Positions 43,796 through 52,489 of a DNA stretch of 64,000 nt are shown here, in pieces (position 1 is the stretch's first letter; the number at the start of each line of letters is the position of its first letter). The DNA is taken from contig NZ_JBJURJ010000006.1 of assembly GCF_046098205.1 (NCBI RefSeq), forward strand, positions 186,001 to 250,000. The letters run 5' to 3'. This DNA is from Paenibacillus_AR mesotrionivorans. GTDB lineage: Bacteria; Bacillota; Bacilli; Paenibacillales; NBRC-103111. The translations under genes and the position numbers were made by a program. The notes under the pieces are model-generated. The model saw nothing but the letters and a program-made list of their open reading frames with translations, made no database searches and was not told the DNA's origin.

Positions 43796-45088
43796 ATGAA
43801 CCCCAGAGCTGTACGCGCGTGGATGATGTACGATTGGGCCAATTCTGCTTTTGCCACCACCATGATGGCCGCCGTTCTGCCGATTTTTTATATTGAGGTG
43901 GCCTCCAAGGGGCTGTCCTCCAGCACCTCCGCCTCCTATTGGGGCCTGACCCAGGCTGCGGGCATGCTGCTGGTGGCAATATTGGCTCCGGTGCTGGGGG
44001 CTGCCGCGGATTATGCCGGGAAGAAGATGTTTTTTCTCAGAGGCTTCTCCTATCTGGGCATCGCCGCTTCGTTTCTGTTCGTGTTTATCGGGCAGGGGGA
44101 CTATCTGGCGGCGTCTTTGCTGTTCGTGCTGGGTACGGTAGGCTTTTCCGGAGGCAACAGCTTCTATGATGCTCTGCTGCCGGACCTGGTTCCGGAGGAG
44201 CAGAAGCGGGAATACATCTCCTCCAAGGGGTTTGCTTACGGCTATGTTGGCGGTGGACTGCTCCTGGTGGTAAATCTGCTCATGATTCAAAAGCCCGGGC
44301 TTTTCGGTCTGCCCGACGGTGAAGCCGGTACGCGGCTGGCCTTTGCCAGTGTGGCGGTTTGGTGGCTGCTATTTTCGCTGCCCCTCTTCCGGCACGTGAA
44401 GGACCGTACCGCGGATGCACCGATTCCGTTCCGTCAATATACGCGCATGGGCTTCTCCCGCACCTGGGAGACCTTGAAGAGTCTGAAGCAGTATCCCCAA
44501 CTGCTGAAGTTTTTTCTGGCCTATTGGTTTTTCAACGACGGCATCAACACCATCATTACTATGGCTACCGCCTACGGCAAAGCAATCGGCATCGGGACCT
44601 CGGACTTGATCATGGCCCTGCTGATCACCCAGTTTGTAGGCATCCCCTTTACCCTTCTATTCGGAAAAATGGGGGAGCGGCTGGGGGCCAAACCCGCCCT
44701 CTACATCAGCCTCAGCATCTATTTGCTGATTGTGCTGCTGGGCTACTTTATGACCAGTGCCACCCATTTTTATCTGCTGGCCGTGATGGTAGGCTTCGTT
44801 CAGGGCGGAAGCCAGGCCGTGGCCCGCTCCTTGTTCAGCCGCCTGGTGCCGGCGGACCGGACGGCGGAGTTTTTCGGATTCCTAAGCGTATCCGGCAAGT
44901 TCTCCTCCATGGTGGGGCCGGCGGTATTCGCCGCGACGGGCCTGATCACCGGCTCCAGCCGGTACGGCATCCTGGCGCTGGCGCTGTTCTTCCTTGCGGG
45001 CATTGCGCTTCTGCGCACCGTGAATCTGGAGCAGGGCACACTGGAGGCCAAGAAAGCCGCCGCCGGGTCTGCTGCGCCTTCTTGTTAA
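43796..45088 (+). CDS. UMF1/Atg22-family MFS transporter
   Basis: A 430-residue, 12-segment transporter. The N-terminus (AWMMYDWANSAFATTMMAAV) and the loop FYDALLPDLVPEEQKREYIS are the hallmarks of the UMF1/Atg22 group. GGSQAVARSLFSRLVPADRT and EFFGFLSVSGKFSSMVGPAV mark the second half. Atg22 exports amino acids from yeast vacuoles; bacterial members have unknown substrates. ATG 43796 has AGGAGAG six bases upstream. A class A dyad array begins 29 bases after its stop. Confidence 0.92.
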   Translation: MNPRAVRAWMMYDWANSAFATTMMAAVLPIFYIEVASKGLSSSTSASYWGLTQAAGMLLVAILAPVLGAAADYAGKKMFFLRGFSYLGIAASFLFVFIGQGDYLAASLLFVLGTVGFSGGNSFYDALLPDLVPEEQKREYISSKGFAYGYVGGGLLLVVNLLMIQKPGLFGLPDGEAGTRLAFASVAVWWLLFSLPLFRHVKDRTADAPIPFRQYTRMGFSRTWETLKSLKQYPQLLKFFLAYWFFNDGINTIITMATAYGKAIGIGTSDLIMALLITQFVGIPFTLLFGKMGERLGAKPALYISLSIYLLIVLLGYFMTSATHFYLLAVMVGFVQGGSQAVARSLFSRLVPADRTAEFFGFLSVSGKFSSMVGPAVFAATGLITGSSRYGILALALFFLAGIALLRTVNLEQGTLEAKKAAAGSAAPSC

Positions 45089-45117
45089 AAGAGGCTGGCG
45101 GGTGCCCACGCAGGATT

Positions 45118-45303
45118 CTAATGGCGGTGAGAGCCTCTATTTCGGCCAAAATACCATTTCCAAACATCTACGGCGGCCACAGCCGCTATTTGGGCTCATT
45201 GCCCCGCCGAAAGCTCTTTTGGGCCCAATAAGGGCTTCTGCTTCCGTTAGCCTTTTTGGCAGCCCCTCCTTTTGGGGCAAATAGAGGCACTCAGCGCCGT
45301 TAG
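45118..45303. repeat. Dyad repeat array, class A, between convergent genes
   Basis: Units at 45118-45143, 45168-45192 (one base short), 45225-45250 and 45278-45303. Heads read CTAATGGCGG or CTACGGCGG, tails CTATTTC or CTATTTG; spacers carry GGCCAAAA. Arm pitches are 50 and 53 bp, the centre gap 32 bp. It fills the gap between the MFS gene and the phospholipase-like gene. Confidence 0.85.
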
Positions 45304-45351
45304 AAGCAAATGACCCGCAGCTGCCCCAATACTTGCTTCCGGCTGTTGCTC

Positions 45352-46293
45352 TTAGAAGGGAAGCGGATCCTCGTACCGGATGGCCCATTCCCCGCAAGCC
45401 CGTCCCGTCGAGTACGAGACATTCCCCAACAGGAACAGCAGCTCGGCTTCGGTTGTGGCGTTGCTGTCTCCTGGCTCCATTACCTCCAGCGCCAAAGGCA
45501 GCAGCTTGCCCGCCTCCTCCATGGCAGTCTGCCAATGATCCCAGAAGCCAGTCTGGTGCACAACCCCCTCTTCGGCAGGGTCCCGCCAGGACTTCCTTTC
45601 CACATTGCAATAATCCAAAGGCGGATTCTCCCGTTTGTAGACAAAAGGGGTGATTTGCCCTGCCGTCAGAACCCGCTTGGCTCCCGTGGGATCATGGAAC
45701 AGCTTCAGCGCCAGCAGCATATCCCGAAAGCTCTCCTGCCATTGGCGGACTTTCACCTCTCCCGTAGCCTCCGAATAAAATTTCGCCGCCAGCTCCGATA
45801 GAACATTCGGCACTTCCTGGAACAACACACTGTCCCGGGGCAAAGCAAGCCCCCGCCAGACGGGAGTTTTCCACGTATCGATCCCCCTCATCCTCCGCGC
45901 AACTATGGTGTCTAGAATAATTTCGAACCGCTGGTGGTTCCATTTCTTAAAGCCTGACTTGGCAAAAATATAAGGATGGGCATTGCGGTCGAGAATATGA
46001 TGCAGCAGAAAACCCGCCGCGTAGGGCCGCAATCGCCCCCCCTCCGGCTGCCCCGCCTTTCGGAGCAGCTCCATAAGGAAAGGCCCGCATTGCTCCTCAT
46101 GCATCAGGTTTCCCAGGGTATCCATCCGCTTGTCCTTGCTCCAGGGCAGAAAACGGTAATAGAACAGCGGATCCGGTCCTTGGCATCCCCATGAAAACAG
46201 CCTGCTGTCCTCCTCCCGTTCCAGCCAATCCGCTTGGCCTACCGCCCGCAGCGCCTCCTGGCCAAAAATGATATGCGTCCATATATTCGGCAT
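45352..46293 (-). CDS. Zinc-dependent phospholipase C family protein
   Basis: A 313-residue cytoplasmic protein of the zinc-dependent phospholipase C/S1-P1-nuclease-like group. The N-terminus is MPNIWTHIIFGQEAL (His7 a likely metal ligand). Then come CQGPDPLFYYRFLPW and FLLHHILDRNAHPYIFAKSG, a cluster of His and Asp typical of the trinuclear zinc site. There is no signal peptide, unlike secreted clostridial enzymes. ATG 46293 has AGGAGG eight bases upstream; the 15 codons before it lack a start signal. Activity is inferred from the family. Confidence 0.88.
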   Translation of the reverse strand: MPNIWTHIIFGQEALRAVGQADWLEREEDSRLFSWGCQGPDPLFYYRFLPWSKDKRMDTLGNLMHEEQCGPFLMELLRKAGQPEGGRLRPYAAGFLLHHILDRNAHPYIFAKSGFKKWNHQRFEIILDTIVARRMRGIDTWKTPVWRGLALPRDSVLFQEVPNVLSELAAKFYSEATGEVKVRQWQESFRDMLLALKLFHDPTGAKRVLTAGQITPFVYKRENPPLDYCNVERKSWRDPAEEGVVHQTGFWDHWQTAMEEAGKLLPLALEVMEPGDSNATTEAELLFLLGNVSYSTGRACGEWAIRYEDPLPF

Positions 46294-46435
46294 AACCTCA
46301 TCCTCCTGTTCTTTAATCACCTGCCGGAATCGGTTCATGCATCTGCTTTCTCTAGCTACTCATTCGTCGGGCTCCACACAAAAGCCTCCGACCTCCGCCA
46401 GAAATGGCGTCAATCGAAGGCTCATGCAGGGAAAT

Positions 46436-46620
46436 TATCCGGACCGACGTTCCGCTATTTTGAGGTAAGCGGGCGTTTTCGTTATTTCACGGACACAGGA
46501 TCCCTTAATTGTTCATTTGTTCGCTAAGACAGGCCATTTTCACTCAAATAAGGTATCGTGTGTCCGTATGGCGATCCAACCGGTGGTTTTTCGCCGAATA
46601 GCGTCTCCTGAGTCCGCAGT
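46436..46620. repeat. Dyad repeat array, GGAC head class
   Basis: Units at 46436-46461, 46486-46511 (forward), 46545-46570 and 46595-46620 (inverted). The shared head is CGGACACAGG (or CGGACCGACG), inverted GTGTGTCCG and TGAGTCCG; tails CTATTTT, TTAATTG, CAAATAAG, GAATAGCG. Pitch 50 bp, centre gap 33 bp, exact symmetry about 46528. It ends 37 bases past the stop of the large SLH nucleotidase gene. Confidence 0.82.
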
Positions 46621-46657
46621 ATCGCTGGTGTTTGCCACAGGAGAGCTGTTTGCTGCA

Positions 46658-49600
46658 CTAGTTGATGAAATCCGCAAACTTCAAGAGCCGCTTCAGCATA
46701 GCCGCCGCTTCTGCCCTCGTAGCCTGCGCCTCAGGAGCGAACCGGTTGCCCGAGGTTCCCTCCACCAGTCCTGCAGCCACACCGGCGTCAACTGCGTCAG
46801 CAGCCCACGCGAGAATTTTTCCTTCATCGGCGAATACGGCAGTGGCTCCCGACGGGGCCGATTTCCCGGCAGCCTTCAGGGCGCGGCTCATCATAACAGC
46901 CATTTGCGCACGGGTGATATTGGCTCCGCCGCGCAGTGTGCCGTCCTCGAAGCCATCCAGCAGTCCGGCCTTCACAGCCGCACCCAGAGCACCTGCGTAC
47001 CACTCGGTGCTGTTCAGATCCTTCACACCTGATGCAGACGACGCATCCGGGGCCAGACCCAGCGCCCGCACCAGAAGGGCGGCGAATTCACCGCGTGTCA
47101 CTTGGGCATCCGGCGCAAACCGTCCCGGCGCTTGGCCGTCGATGACCAGCTTGGCTGCCAGAAGCTCCACGTCCGGACGGGACCAGTGTCCGCTCAAATC
47201 CGCAAAGGCTGCTGCAGACGGTTTAACTACACCATAGATGCTGTTGGAGTTCCGCTTCATGGTGACTACGGTTTTACCGTCTGCTGTACCGAATACTGCC
47301 GGCACGAAGCTCATGCTGCCGCCGGCCGGGTCAAAGACAACCGCGGTGGCGGACGACGGGTCCACTGTGCCGGGGACGGTCAAGGTCCGGGACACATAGG
47401 TGCTGCCGAAGTGATTGAGCTCCACATGTTTGCCGCCTGCTTGCGCAGTGACGGTGTAGCTGACGGCTTCCGCCAGCAAAACCGCTCCGCTCTTCGCTGC
47501 GGCTGCTTCCACTGCCGCTTTGGCCGCGCCTGCCACTTCGCCGATGACCACCTCAATGCGGATATCGCCTGCCGCTGTTCCCAGTGCTGCAGCCAACTCG
47601 CTGGGCTTCACCACCGACAAGGGCAAATCATAGCTTTTGTCCGCTGTGCGGATGAGTACGGTTCCTTGGGTACTGCCAGTCAAACCGCTTACCGGAAGCA
47701 CCACTTTCACCGAACCCTCCACCTCCGGCAGGATGATGATAGTTTTACCGGCTCCGGCTGCAGTCAGCGCCTTACTGAAGGAATCCGCTGCCAGGGTCAG
47801 GCTGTTGACGGAGGTACCATCTGCCGCGGTCTCCGTCTTCAGATCCTTGGTTTCCGGCTTCAGCTCCACACCGCCACTCACAACACCCGCTTCCACTTGA
47901 ACACCCGGGTCCGGGGCAGTGGTGGCGGGAGGTGTGGTGCTGCCGCCGGCTGCAGGGGTGCCGGGGCTGCTTTCGTCATCATCGTCGTCGGGGTCAGACG
48001 TATTCAAACCCTTCACATCCACAATCCGGCCTTCCACTCCAGTATTGGAGGCAGTCAGCTCGCCCAGCACCTTCAGATACTGGATGAACACCTCGTAATC
48101 CGGCTTAAAGGGGTACTGCTCGCTGTACATGAAGTTGACGCGGCCCTCATTGTACGCTTTGCCGAAGGAGGCGTATGCGTCGCCGCCCTTAGCGGTAAAG
48201 ATATTAGTTGCCAGGTTGTAGGTTTTCTTCAGGTCCAGCGGCACATAACCGCTGTCCGTTTTCACGCTGACGCTGGTCACCCGCTGATTGGCGGGTTTGG
48301 AGGAATCAAAAGTGAATTTCATGCCTGCCACGTGGGGGAAGCCGCCGTATTCGGAGGGCGCTTTGGATACGCCGTTCTCCAGCCCGTCCCGGATTTCCTG
48401 GCCGGTGAGCTCCAGCACAACCACATCATTATTAAAAGGAAGAATTTCCTGAACCGCACCTTGGGTAATATCCCCGGCCTTGAGATTGGTCCGGATGCCT
48501 CCGCCGTTTTGCAGGGCCATGTCCGCCTTGATCCCGGCTTGTTTCGCTTCATACAGCATACCGTCCACCACCAGATTGCCAATGGCGGTTTCCTTGGTGC
48601 GCACCGTCCGGGGGTTAGAGCCCACCGCTACCGCACCGTACAGATCCACACCGGAATGCCCGACTACCTTCTTATTCAATTCGTCCACCTTCGGCTTGTA
48701 CTTGGCCAGAATGGAGGCTGCCTCCGGATCGGCTGCAAACACATACTCCGAACCGTTTTTCTGATCGATGGCGATTAGGGTGTTGTTGGTATTGTCGGTA
48801 TTCTTCAGCTTCCCGGTTTCGTCTGCTTCCACATAAAGCAGCTTGCCGTCCTTATCGAATTCCACCTGGAGCTTACCCAGATTTTGCGCCCGCTCACCGG
48901 TTTGCACAATGAGCTTAGGTTCACTGTGGGTGTTGTCCACAATGGCTGCATCCAGCTTGGTATGGGAGTGGCCGCCGACGATAATGTCGATGCCCTCCAC
49001 CTTCGCCGCAATCTTCCGGTCCTCATCGTAGCCCAGGTGGGATACGGCGATAATCTTGTTAATCCCCTGCTGCTCCAGCATCGCTACTGTGCTTTTCGCT
49101 TTCTCTTCCGGGTCCTGGAAGGTAACCGCGCCGGGAGAAGAGATATTGGCCGTATCCACCGTGGTCAATCCGAAGATGCCCACCTGTTGGCCGCCGATAT
49201 CTTTAATGATGGCAGGGTAAATCTTACCCGACTCTGCGGGGTGACCAATGCTGCTCTGTACATACCCCTTCAGAAGAACATCCGCCGAAAAATCCACATT
49301 GGCCGATACAAACGGAAACTGTGCATGTTGGATAAAGTTCGAAAGTGCCTTAGAGCCCTTGTCAAACTCGTGATTGCCGAAGGTCATGGCGTCATATTGC
49401 ATCAGATTCATAAATTCCAGGTCGGCTTGCCCTTCATATTCATTAAAATAGAGGGTTCCCGCGAACACATCCCCTGCATCCAGAAGCAGTGGATTCGGCG
49501 AGCTTGCCTTCGCCTGCTTGGTGGCCGTCACCCGGCGCAGCACATTGTCCGGGGAGCTGGTGGAGTCAATGTTGGCGTGGGTGTCGTTAGTGTGCAGGAC

Positions 49601-51376
49601 AGTCAGCGGGAAATTGCCGTTGCCGGGGACGTTGGGGGTAATTTCGAATACCGCTACCGTACCCGATACCTCATTGCCCACCAGCAAAAGCGGCTTGCCT
49701 GTAGGACTGTCTTCAGCGGCCACAAACTGCAAACCCTCGGGGCCGGAATCCCCCTTCACCTTGTCGCTGAAATCCCGGGAATTTACATACCCGGCGAAGC
49801 CAGCTTGAGCAGGATCCGTAACATTGTAAGCCATAACACCGCCGATCCGCTCCAGACCGATAAAGGCATAGGTTTTGCCATTGATTACGCCAATTTCAGC
49901 GTCCTCGGGCTCCGGGCCTTTGTTGTCGCTGCGGTCATCCAGATTCACATTGTCGTTGGATGCGTTAAAATAAGCGGGCAGACGCTGGGCGATAATGGTC
50001 TCCAATTGGGAGCCGCTGTCAAACACCGGTCCCGCCGCAATATTGGCAGCGTCCCATATGGAGAAGGAGCGGGCGCCGAAGGCGTACAGCCCTTCATAGT
50101 AGGTTGCTCCGGTTACGGTATAAACGGAATTGGTGACGTTCAACCGGCCCAATTGTTTATTGTCGGTTAGAATGCTTTGCAGGTTCAGCTGCAGTTCATC
50201 CCACTCTGCGTCTGTATAACCCTTGTACAAGCTGCGGTTCAGCTTAACCTGGGCGGCGATATCCTTAATGCGTTTTTCCTCCGCATAATCCCCATACTCT
50301 CTGGCATCGCCCTCATTGGCGGTAACCAGATAGGTTTTCCCATCCTTTTGGAACAAGGACATGCCATCTGGCATGTACATACCCAGCACCGGCCATTTGG
50401 CAATGTGGATGGCATTGTCTTTGTCGGACGCATCCAGGCCGTTCCCCGACAGGGAGTGATCCTTTACACCAAGCCCGGATACCTTCTCAATCTTGCGGGT
50501 CTCCAAATTTAAAGTGGCAATGGCGTTGTTTTCCTGCATGGATACATAGGCATAACTCCCGGAAGAGTCCACTGCGATATACTCCGGCTCCAAATCCTGT
50601 GCCCGCTCGGTGGAATTGGTCGGTGCTTTGCCCTTGGGGAAGAGCCGGACATTGTCGCCGAACACATCGTCCGGGAGATCCAGGCTGATTTGCTCGGCAA
50701 CAGCACTGCTTATTCCGTTGGAGAGATCAACTAAGGTAACGGAGCCCTCCGGGTCAAAGCTGTAATCGGAGTTGGGCTCGCCCTCGTTGGCGCTAAGAAT
50801 TTTTTGGCCATCCGGGGTAAAGGTCACCATATCCGGCAGGTAACCGGCGCCGAATTCCTTGATGAGACTGCCATTCTGATCCAAAAGAAGCAGCTTGCCT
50901 TTGAGGGTTCTGTCCACAGCAGGAACGGCCAAGGCCACATATTCCCCTGAAGGGGACACGGCTACACTGGTCATATCATGGGTGCTCTTCGTAATGCCCA
51001 AGCCCAAATCTTCGAGGTAAACCCTCTTCTCAGCGGTAAGGGCGTACACCTCACCGGTTACGGTATCCCGGTGCTGCAGGCCGCCTAAATCCACAATATC
51101 CAATGAAATTTCTTTGCCGTTAATGACATAAGCCTTCATCGTTTCTTTGTTGTAGGAAACAATTTCAGCCGCGGTGCTTCCTCCCGGTGCGGTATACCGG
51201 CCGATCAGCTTCATGGACAGCTCATCGGGGGCTGTTTGTCCCCCGCTGCCTCCGGAACCACCAGTGACCGGTGCCAAAACGTACGGGAATTCCGCCGCCA
51301 GAGCGGGGACTGCCGCCCCAATCGTCAGAACCGACGACAATACAACCGATACTGCGCGTTTTCTCCACATCTGCAT
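46658..51376 (-). CDS. Cell-surface choice-of-anchor-I / 5'-nucleotidase protein with SLH domains
   Basis: A 1572-residue exported enzyme. Residues 1-28 are a signal peptide. About 50-585 is a beta-propeller-like region of the choice-of-anchor-I type (DMTSVAVSPSGEYVALAVPA, DMVTFTPDGQKILSANEGEP). About 590-860 is a UshA-type metallophosphoesterase with LTVLHTNDTHAN, LLDAGDVFAGT, MTFGNHEFDKG and IIVGGHSHTKLD. About 905-1110 is the 5'-nucleotidase substrate domain (ALQNGGGIRTNLKAGDITQG, GDAYASFG). An acidic, Thr/Pro-rich linker and a ~200-residue Ig-like part follow. Three SLH modules (from about 1385; DLSGHWSRPDVELLAAKLVI) attach it to the wall. It should release phosphate and nucleosides from external nucleotides. 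ATG 51376 follows GGAGGG by eleven bases, a long gap. Confidence 0.93.
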   Translation of the reverse strand: MQMWRKRAVSVVLSSVLTIGAAVPALAAEFPYVLAPVTGGSGGSGGQTAPDELSMKLIGRYTAPGGSTAAEIVSYNKETMKAYVINGKEISLDIVDLGGLQHRDTVTGEVYALTAEKRVYLEDLGLGITKSTHDMTSVAVSPSGEYVALAVPAVDRTLKGKLLLLDQNGSLIKEFGAGYLPDMVTFTPDGQKILSANEGEPNSDYSFDPEGSVTLVDLSNGISSAVAEQISLDLPDDVFGDNVRLFPKGKAPTNSTERAQDLEPEYIAVDSSGSYAYVSMQENNAIATLNLETRKIEKVSGLGVKDHSLSGNGLDASDKDNAIHIAKWPVLGMYMPDGMSLFQKDGKTYLVTANEGDAREYGDYAEEKRIKDIAAQVKLNRSLYKGYTDAEWDELQLNLQSILTDNKQLGRLNVTNSVYTVTGATYYEGLYAFGARSFSIWDAANIAAGPVFDSGSQLETIIAQRLPAYFNASNDNVNLDDRSDNKGPEPEDAEIGVINGKTYAFIGLERIGGVMAYNVTDPAQAGFAGYVNSRDFSDKVKGDSGPEGLQFVAAEDSPTGKPLLLVGNEVSGTVAVFEITPNVPGNGNFPLTVLHTNDTHANIDSTSSPDNVLRRVTATKQAKASSPNPLLLDAGDVFAGTLYFNEYEGQADLEFMNLMQYDAMTFGNHEFDKGSKALSNFIQHAQFPFVSANVDFSADVLLKGYVQSSIGHPAESGKIYPAIIKDIGGQQVGIFGLTTVDTANISSPGAVTFQDPEEKAKSTVAMLEQQGINKIIAVSHLGYDEDRKIAAKVEGIDIIVGGHSHTKLDAAIVDNTHSEPKLIVQTGERAQNLGKLQVEFDKDGKLLYVEADETGKLKNTDNTNNTLIAIDQKNGSEYVFAADPEAASILAKYKPKVDELNKKVVGHSGVDLYGAVAVGSNPRTVRTKETAIGNLVVDGMLYEAKQAGIKADMALQNGGGIRTNLKAGDITQGAVQEILPFNNDVVVLELTGQEIRDGLENGVSKAPSEYGGFPHVAGMKFTFDSSKPANQRVTSVSVKTDSGYVPLDLKKTYNLATNIFTAKGGDAYASFGKAYNEGRVNFMYSEQYPFKPDYEVFIQYLKVLGELTASNTGVEGRIVDVKGLNTSDPDDDDDESSPGTPAAGGSTTPPATTAPDPGVQVEAGVVSGGVELKPETKDLKTETAADGTSVNSLTLAADSFSKALTAAGAGKTIIILPEVEGSVKVVLPVSGLTGSTQGTVLIRTADKSYDLPLSVVKPSELAAALGTAAGDIRIEVVIGEVAGAAKAAVEAAAAKSGAVLLAEAVSYTVTAQAGGKHVELNHFGSTYVSRTLTVPGTVDPSSATAVVFDPAGGSMSFVPAVFGTADGKTVVTMKRNSNSIYGVVKPSAAAFADLSGHWSRPDVELLAAKLVIDGQAPGRFAPDAQVTRGEFAALLVRALGLAPDASSASGVKDLNSTEWYAGALGAAVKAGLLDGFEDGTLRGGANITRAQMAVMMSRALKAAGKSAPSGATAVFADEGKILAWAADAVDAGVAAGLVEGTSGNRFAPEAQATRAEAAAMLKRLLKFADFIN

Positions 51377-51488
51377 GCTTTTTTGCTCCCTCCATTACGA
51401 ATGGACTCTATGAATCTTCCAGATCATCCCTAATTGTAACGAAGAAAGATTAACCAAACGTCAGCGCAATGTGGAGGTTTTGTAAAGA

Positions 51489-51537
51489 CAACAAAAACCG
51501 CTCCCTCCGCAAAGCTCTGCTTTGCCGGAAGGAACGG
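51489..51537 (-). terminator. Rho-independent terminator after moaD
   Basis: On the minus strand CCGTTCCTTCCGGCAAAGC pairs with GCTTTGCGGAGGGAGCGG, followed by TTTTTGTTGT. It lies 64 bases after the moaD stop and before the nucleotidase gene, so the two are separate transcripts. Confidence 0.9.
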
Positions 51538-51601
51538 CAGTTCTTCAAATGGGCCTTGGATTAAGGGGTGTCATCTCAGGCGCCTGAGGGTCCGGAATTG
51601 C

Positions 51602-51835
51602 TCACCCCCCGGCAATAGGCGGCAGCAGCGCAACCAAACTGCCTGCTTCCACCGTGCTGGTTTTCCGCGCCGATGCGCCGTTAACTGCCACCAGCACTCC
51701 ATCAAAGCGGGCCTCGGGGTATTGGGAGGAAAGCTCCTCCAGCAGCTTTTCCACGGTTAGCGGCGCCCCGTTTATTTCCGTCTCCGTGCATTTGGTGTGG
51801 TTGGCCAAGCTTGCGTAAAACCGGATTTTAATCAT
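51602..51835 (-). CDS. moaD: MoaD/ThiS-type sulfur carrier protein
   Basis: A 77-residue ubiquitin-fold protein ending PPIAGG. The C-terminal Gly-Gly is the site of thiocarboxylation. Overall sequence (IKIRFYASLANHT, LLEELSSQYPEARFDGVLVA, VNGASARKTSTVEAGSLVAL) fits MoaD, the small subunit of molybdopterin synthase, better than ThiS. No moaE, moeB or other molybdenum-cofactor gene is near. ATG 51835 has AAGGA nine bases upstream. A strong terminator follows. Confidence 0.85.
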   Translation of the reverse strand: MIKIRFYASLANHTKCTETEINGAPLTVEKLLEELSSQYPEARFDGVLVAVNGASARKTSTVEAGSLVALLPPIAGG

Positions 51836-52110
51836 TGCGCCTCATCCTTTCCTTGTTGAACGTTCTGTCCGGCGTCTTTGCGCGCAATCGGATATGCATC
51901 ATCAGACTAAGATATGGCATGTTTACTTACATATACATTCCGTAATACATCCATTATAGTGAGTTGAGGAAATATAACAAGATGCTTTTTGTTATATTTT
52001 TTTGAGAAAATGGCTCGAAAACGAACAGAAACAATAATTTTATGGCGAAAGGTGATGTTTATGTTATGAAATATTACACATCCTAATATTTCATTCTGCT
52101 AACGAAAGCT
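51836..52110. other. AT-rich gene-free segment upstream of moaD
   Basis: No coding sequence is seen on either strand. The segment is markedly more AT-rich than the genes around it and contains the palindrome at 51971-52003. It must hold the moaD promoter. Confidence 0.5.
51971..52003 (+). terminator. Orphan plus-strand terminator-like palindrome
   Basis: AATATAACAA and TTGTTATATT form a perfect 10-bp AT stem around GATGCTTT, followed by TTTTTT on the plus strand. No annotated plus-strand gene lies upstream. It could end an unseen short transcript or be an operator for moaD. Confidence 0.4.
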
Positions 52111-52295
52111 CTAACGGACAGGATAGCCCCTATTTGCCTAATTTGGCGCCAGGTTGAGATCTAACGGACACAGGTGACCCTATTTGGCTGAAAAGAACCC
52201 TCCACCGTCCTTCCTCTCACAAATAGCGTCCCTCCGGTCCGTTCGTTTGCTAAAACACCCGTTTTTGGCTAAATAGCGTCTCTCAGGTCCGTTAG
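52111..52295. repeat. Dyad repeat array, CTAACGGAC head class
   Basis: Units at 52111-52136, 52161-52186 (forward), 52220-52245 and 52270-52295 (inverted). Pattern CTAACGGACA, GG near the middle, CCCTATTTG; inverted units read AAATAGCGTC to GGTCCGTT. Pitch 50 bp, centre gap 33 bp, exact symmetry about 52203. It is intermediate between class A and the array at 46436, linking the two. Confidence 0.9.
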
Positions 52296-52433
52296 CCGCG
52301 GACGGGGGATTCCAGTGTGAGCAGCGGAGTATGGGCAGAGGGCGAGCGGCCAATGGCAGACGGCAGGGATGGGTGCGAGCGGCGGGGAGGCGCGCGGCAG
52401 ATGGCAGACGGCGGGAGTTATATACTTTCAACG

Positions 52434-52468
52434 CAAAAAAAGACCCGGGAACCTAACGGTCCCGGATC
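52434..52468 (-). terminator. Rho-independent terminator of the DHA2 efflux gene
   Basis: On the minus strand GATCCGGGA pairs with TCCCGGGTC, followed by TTTTTTTG. It begins 22 bases after the stop codon. Confidence 0.92.
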
Positions 52469-52489
52469 TCTCCTATACGATTCGCCTTC

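Noticed and set aside
47102..48778. 558-codon plus-strand frame opposite the large nucleotidase
   Set aside because: Antisense to the linker and nucleotidase C-terminal domain, no start signal, no domain.
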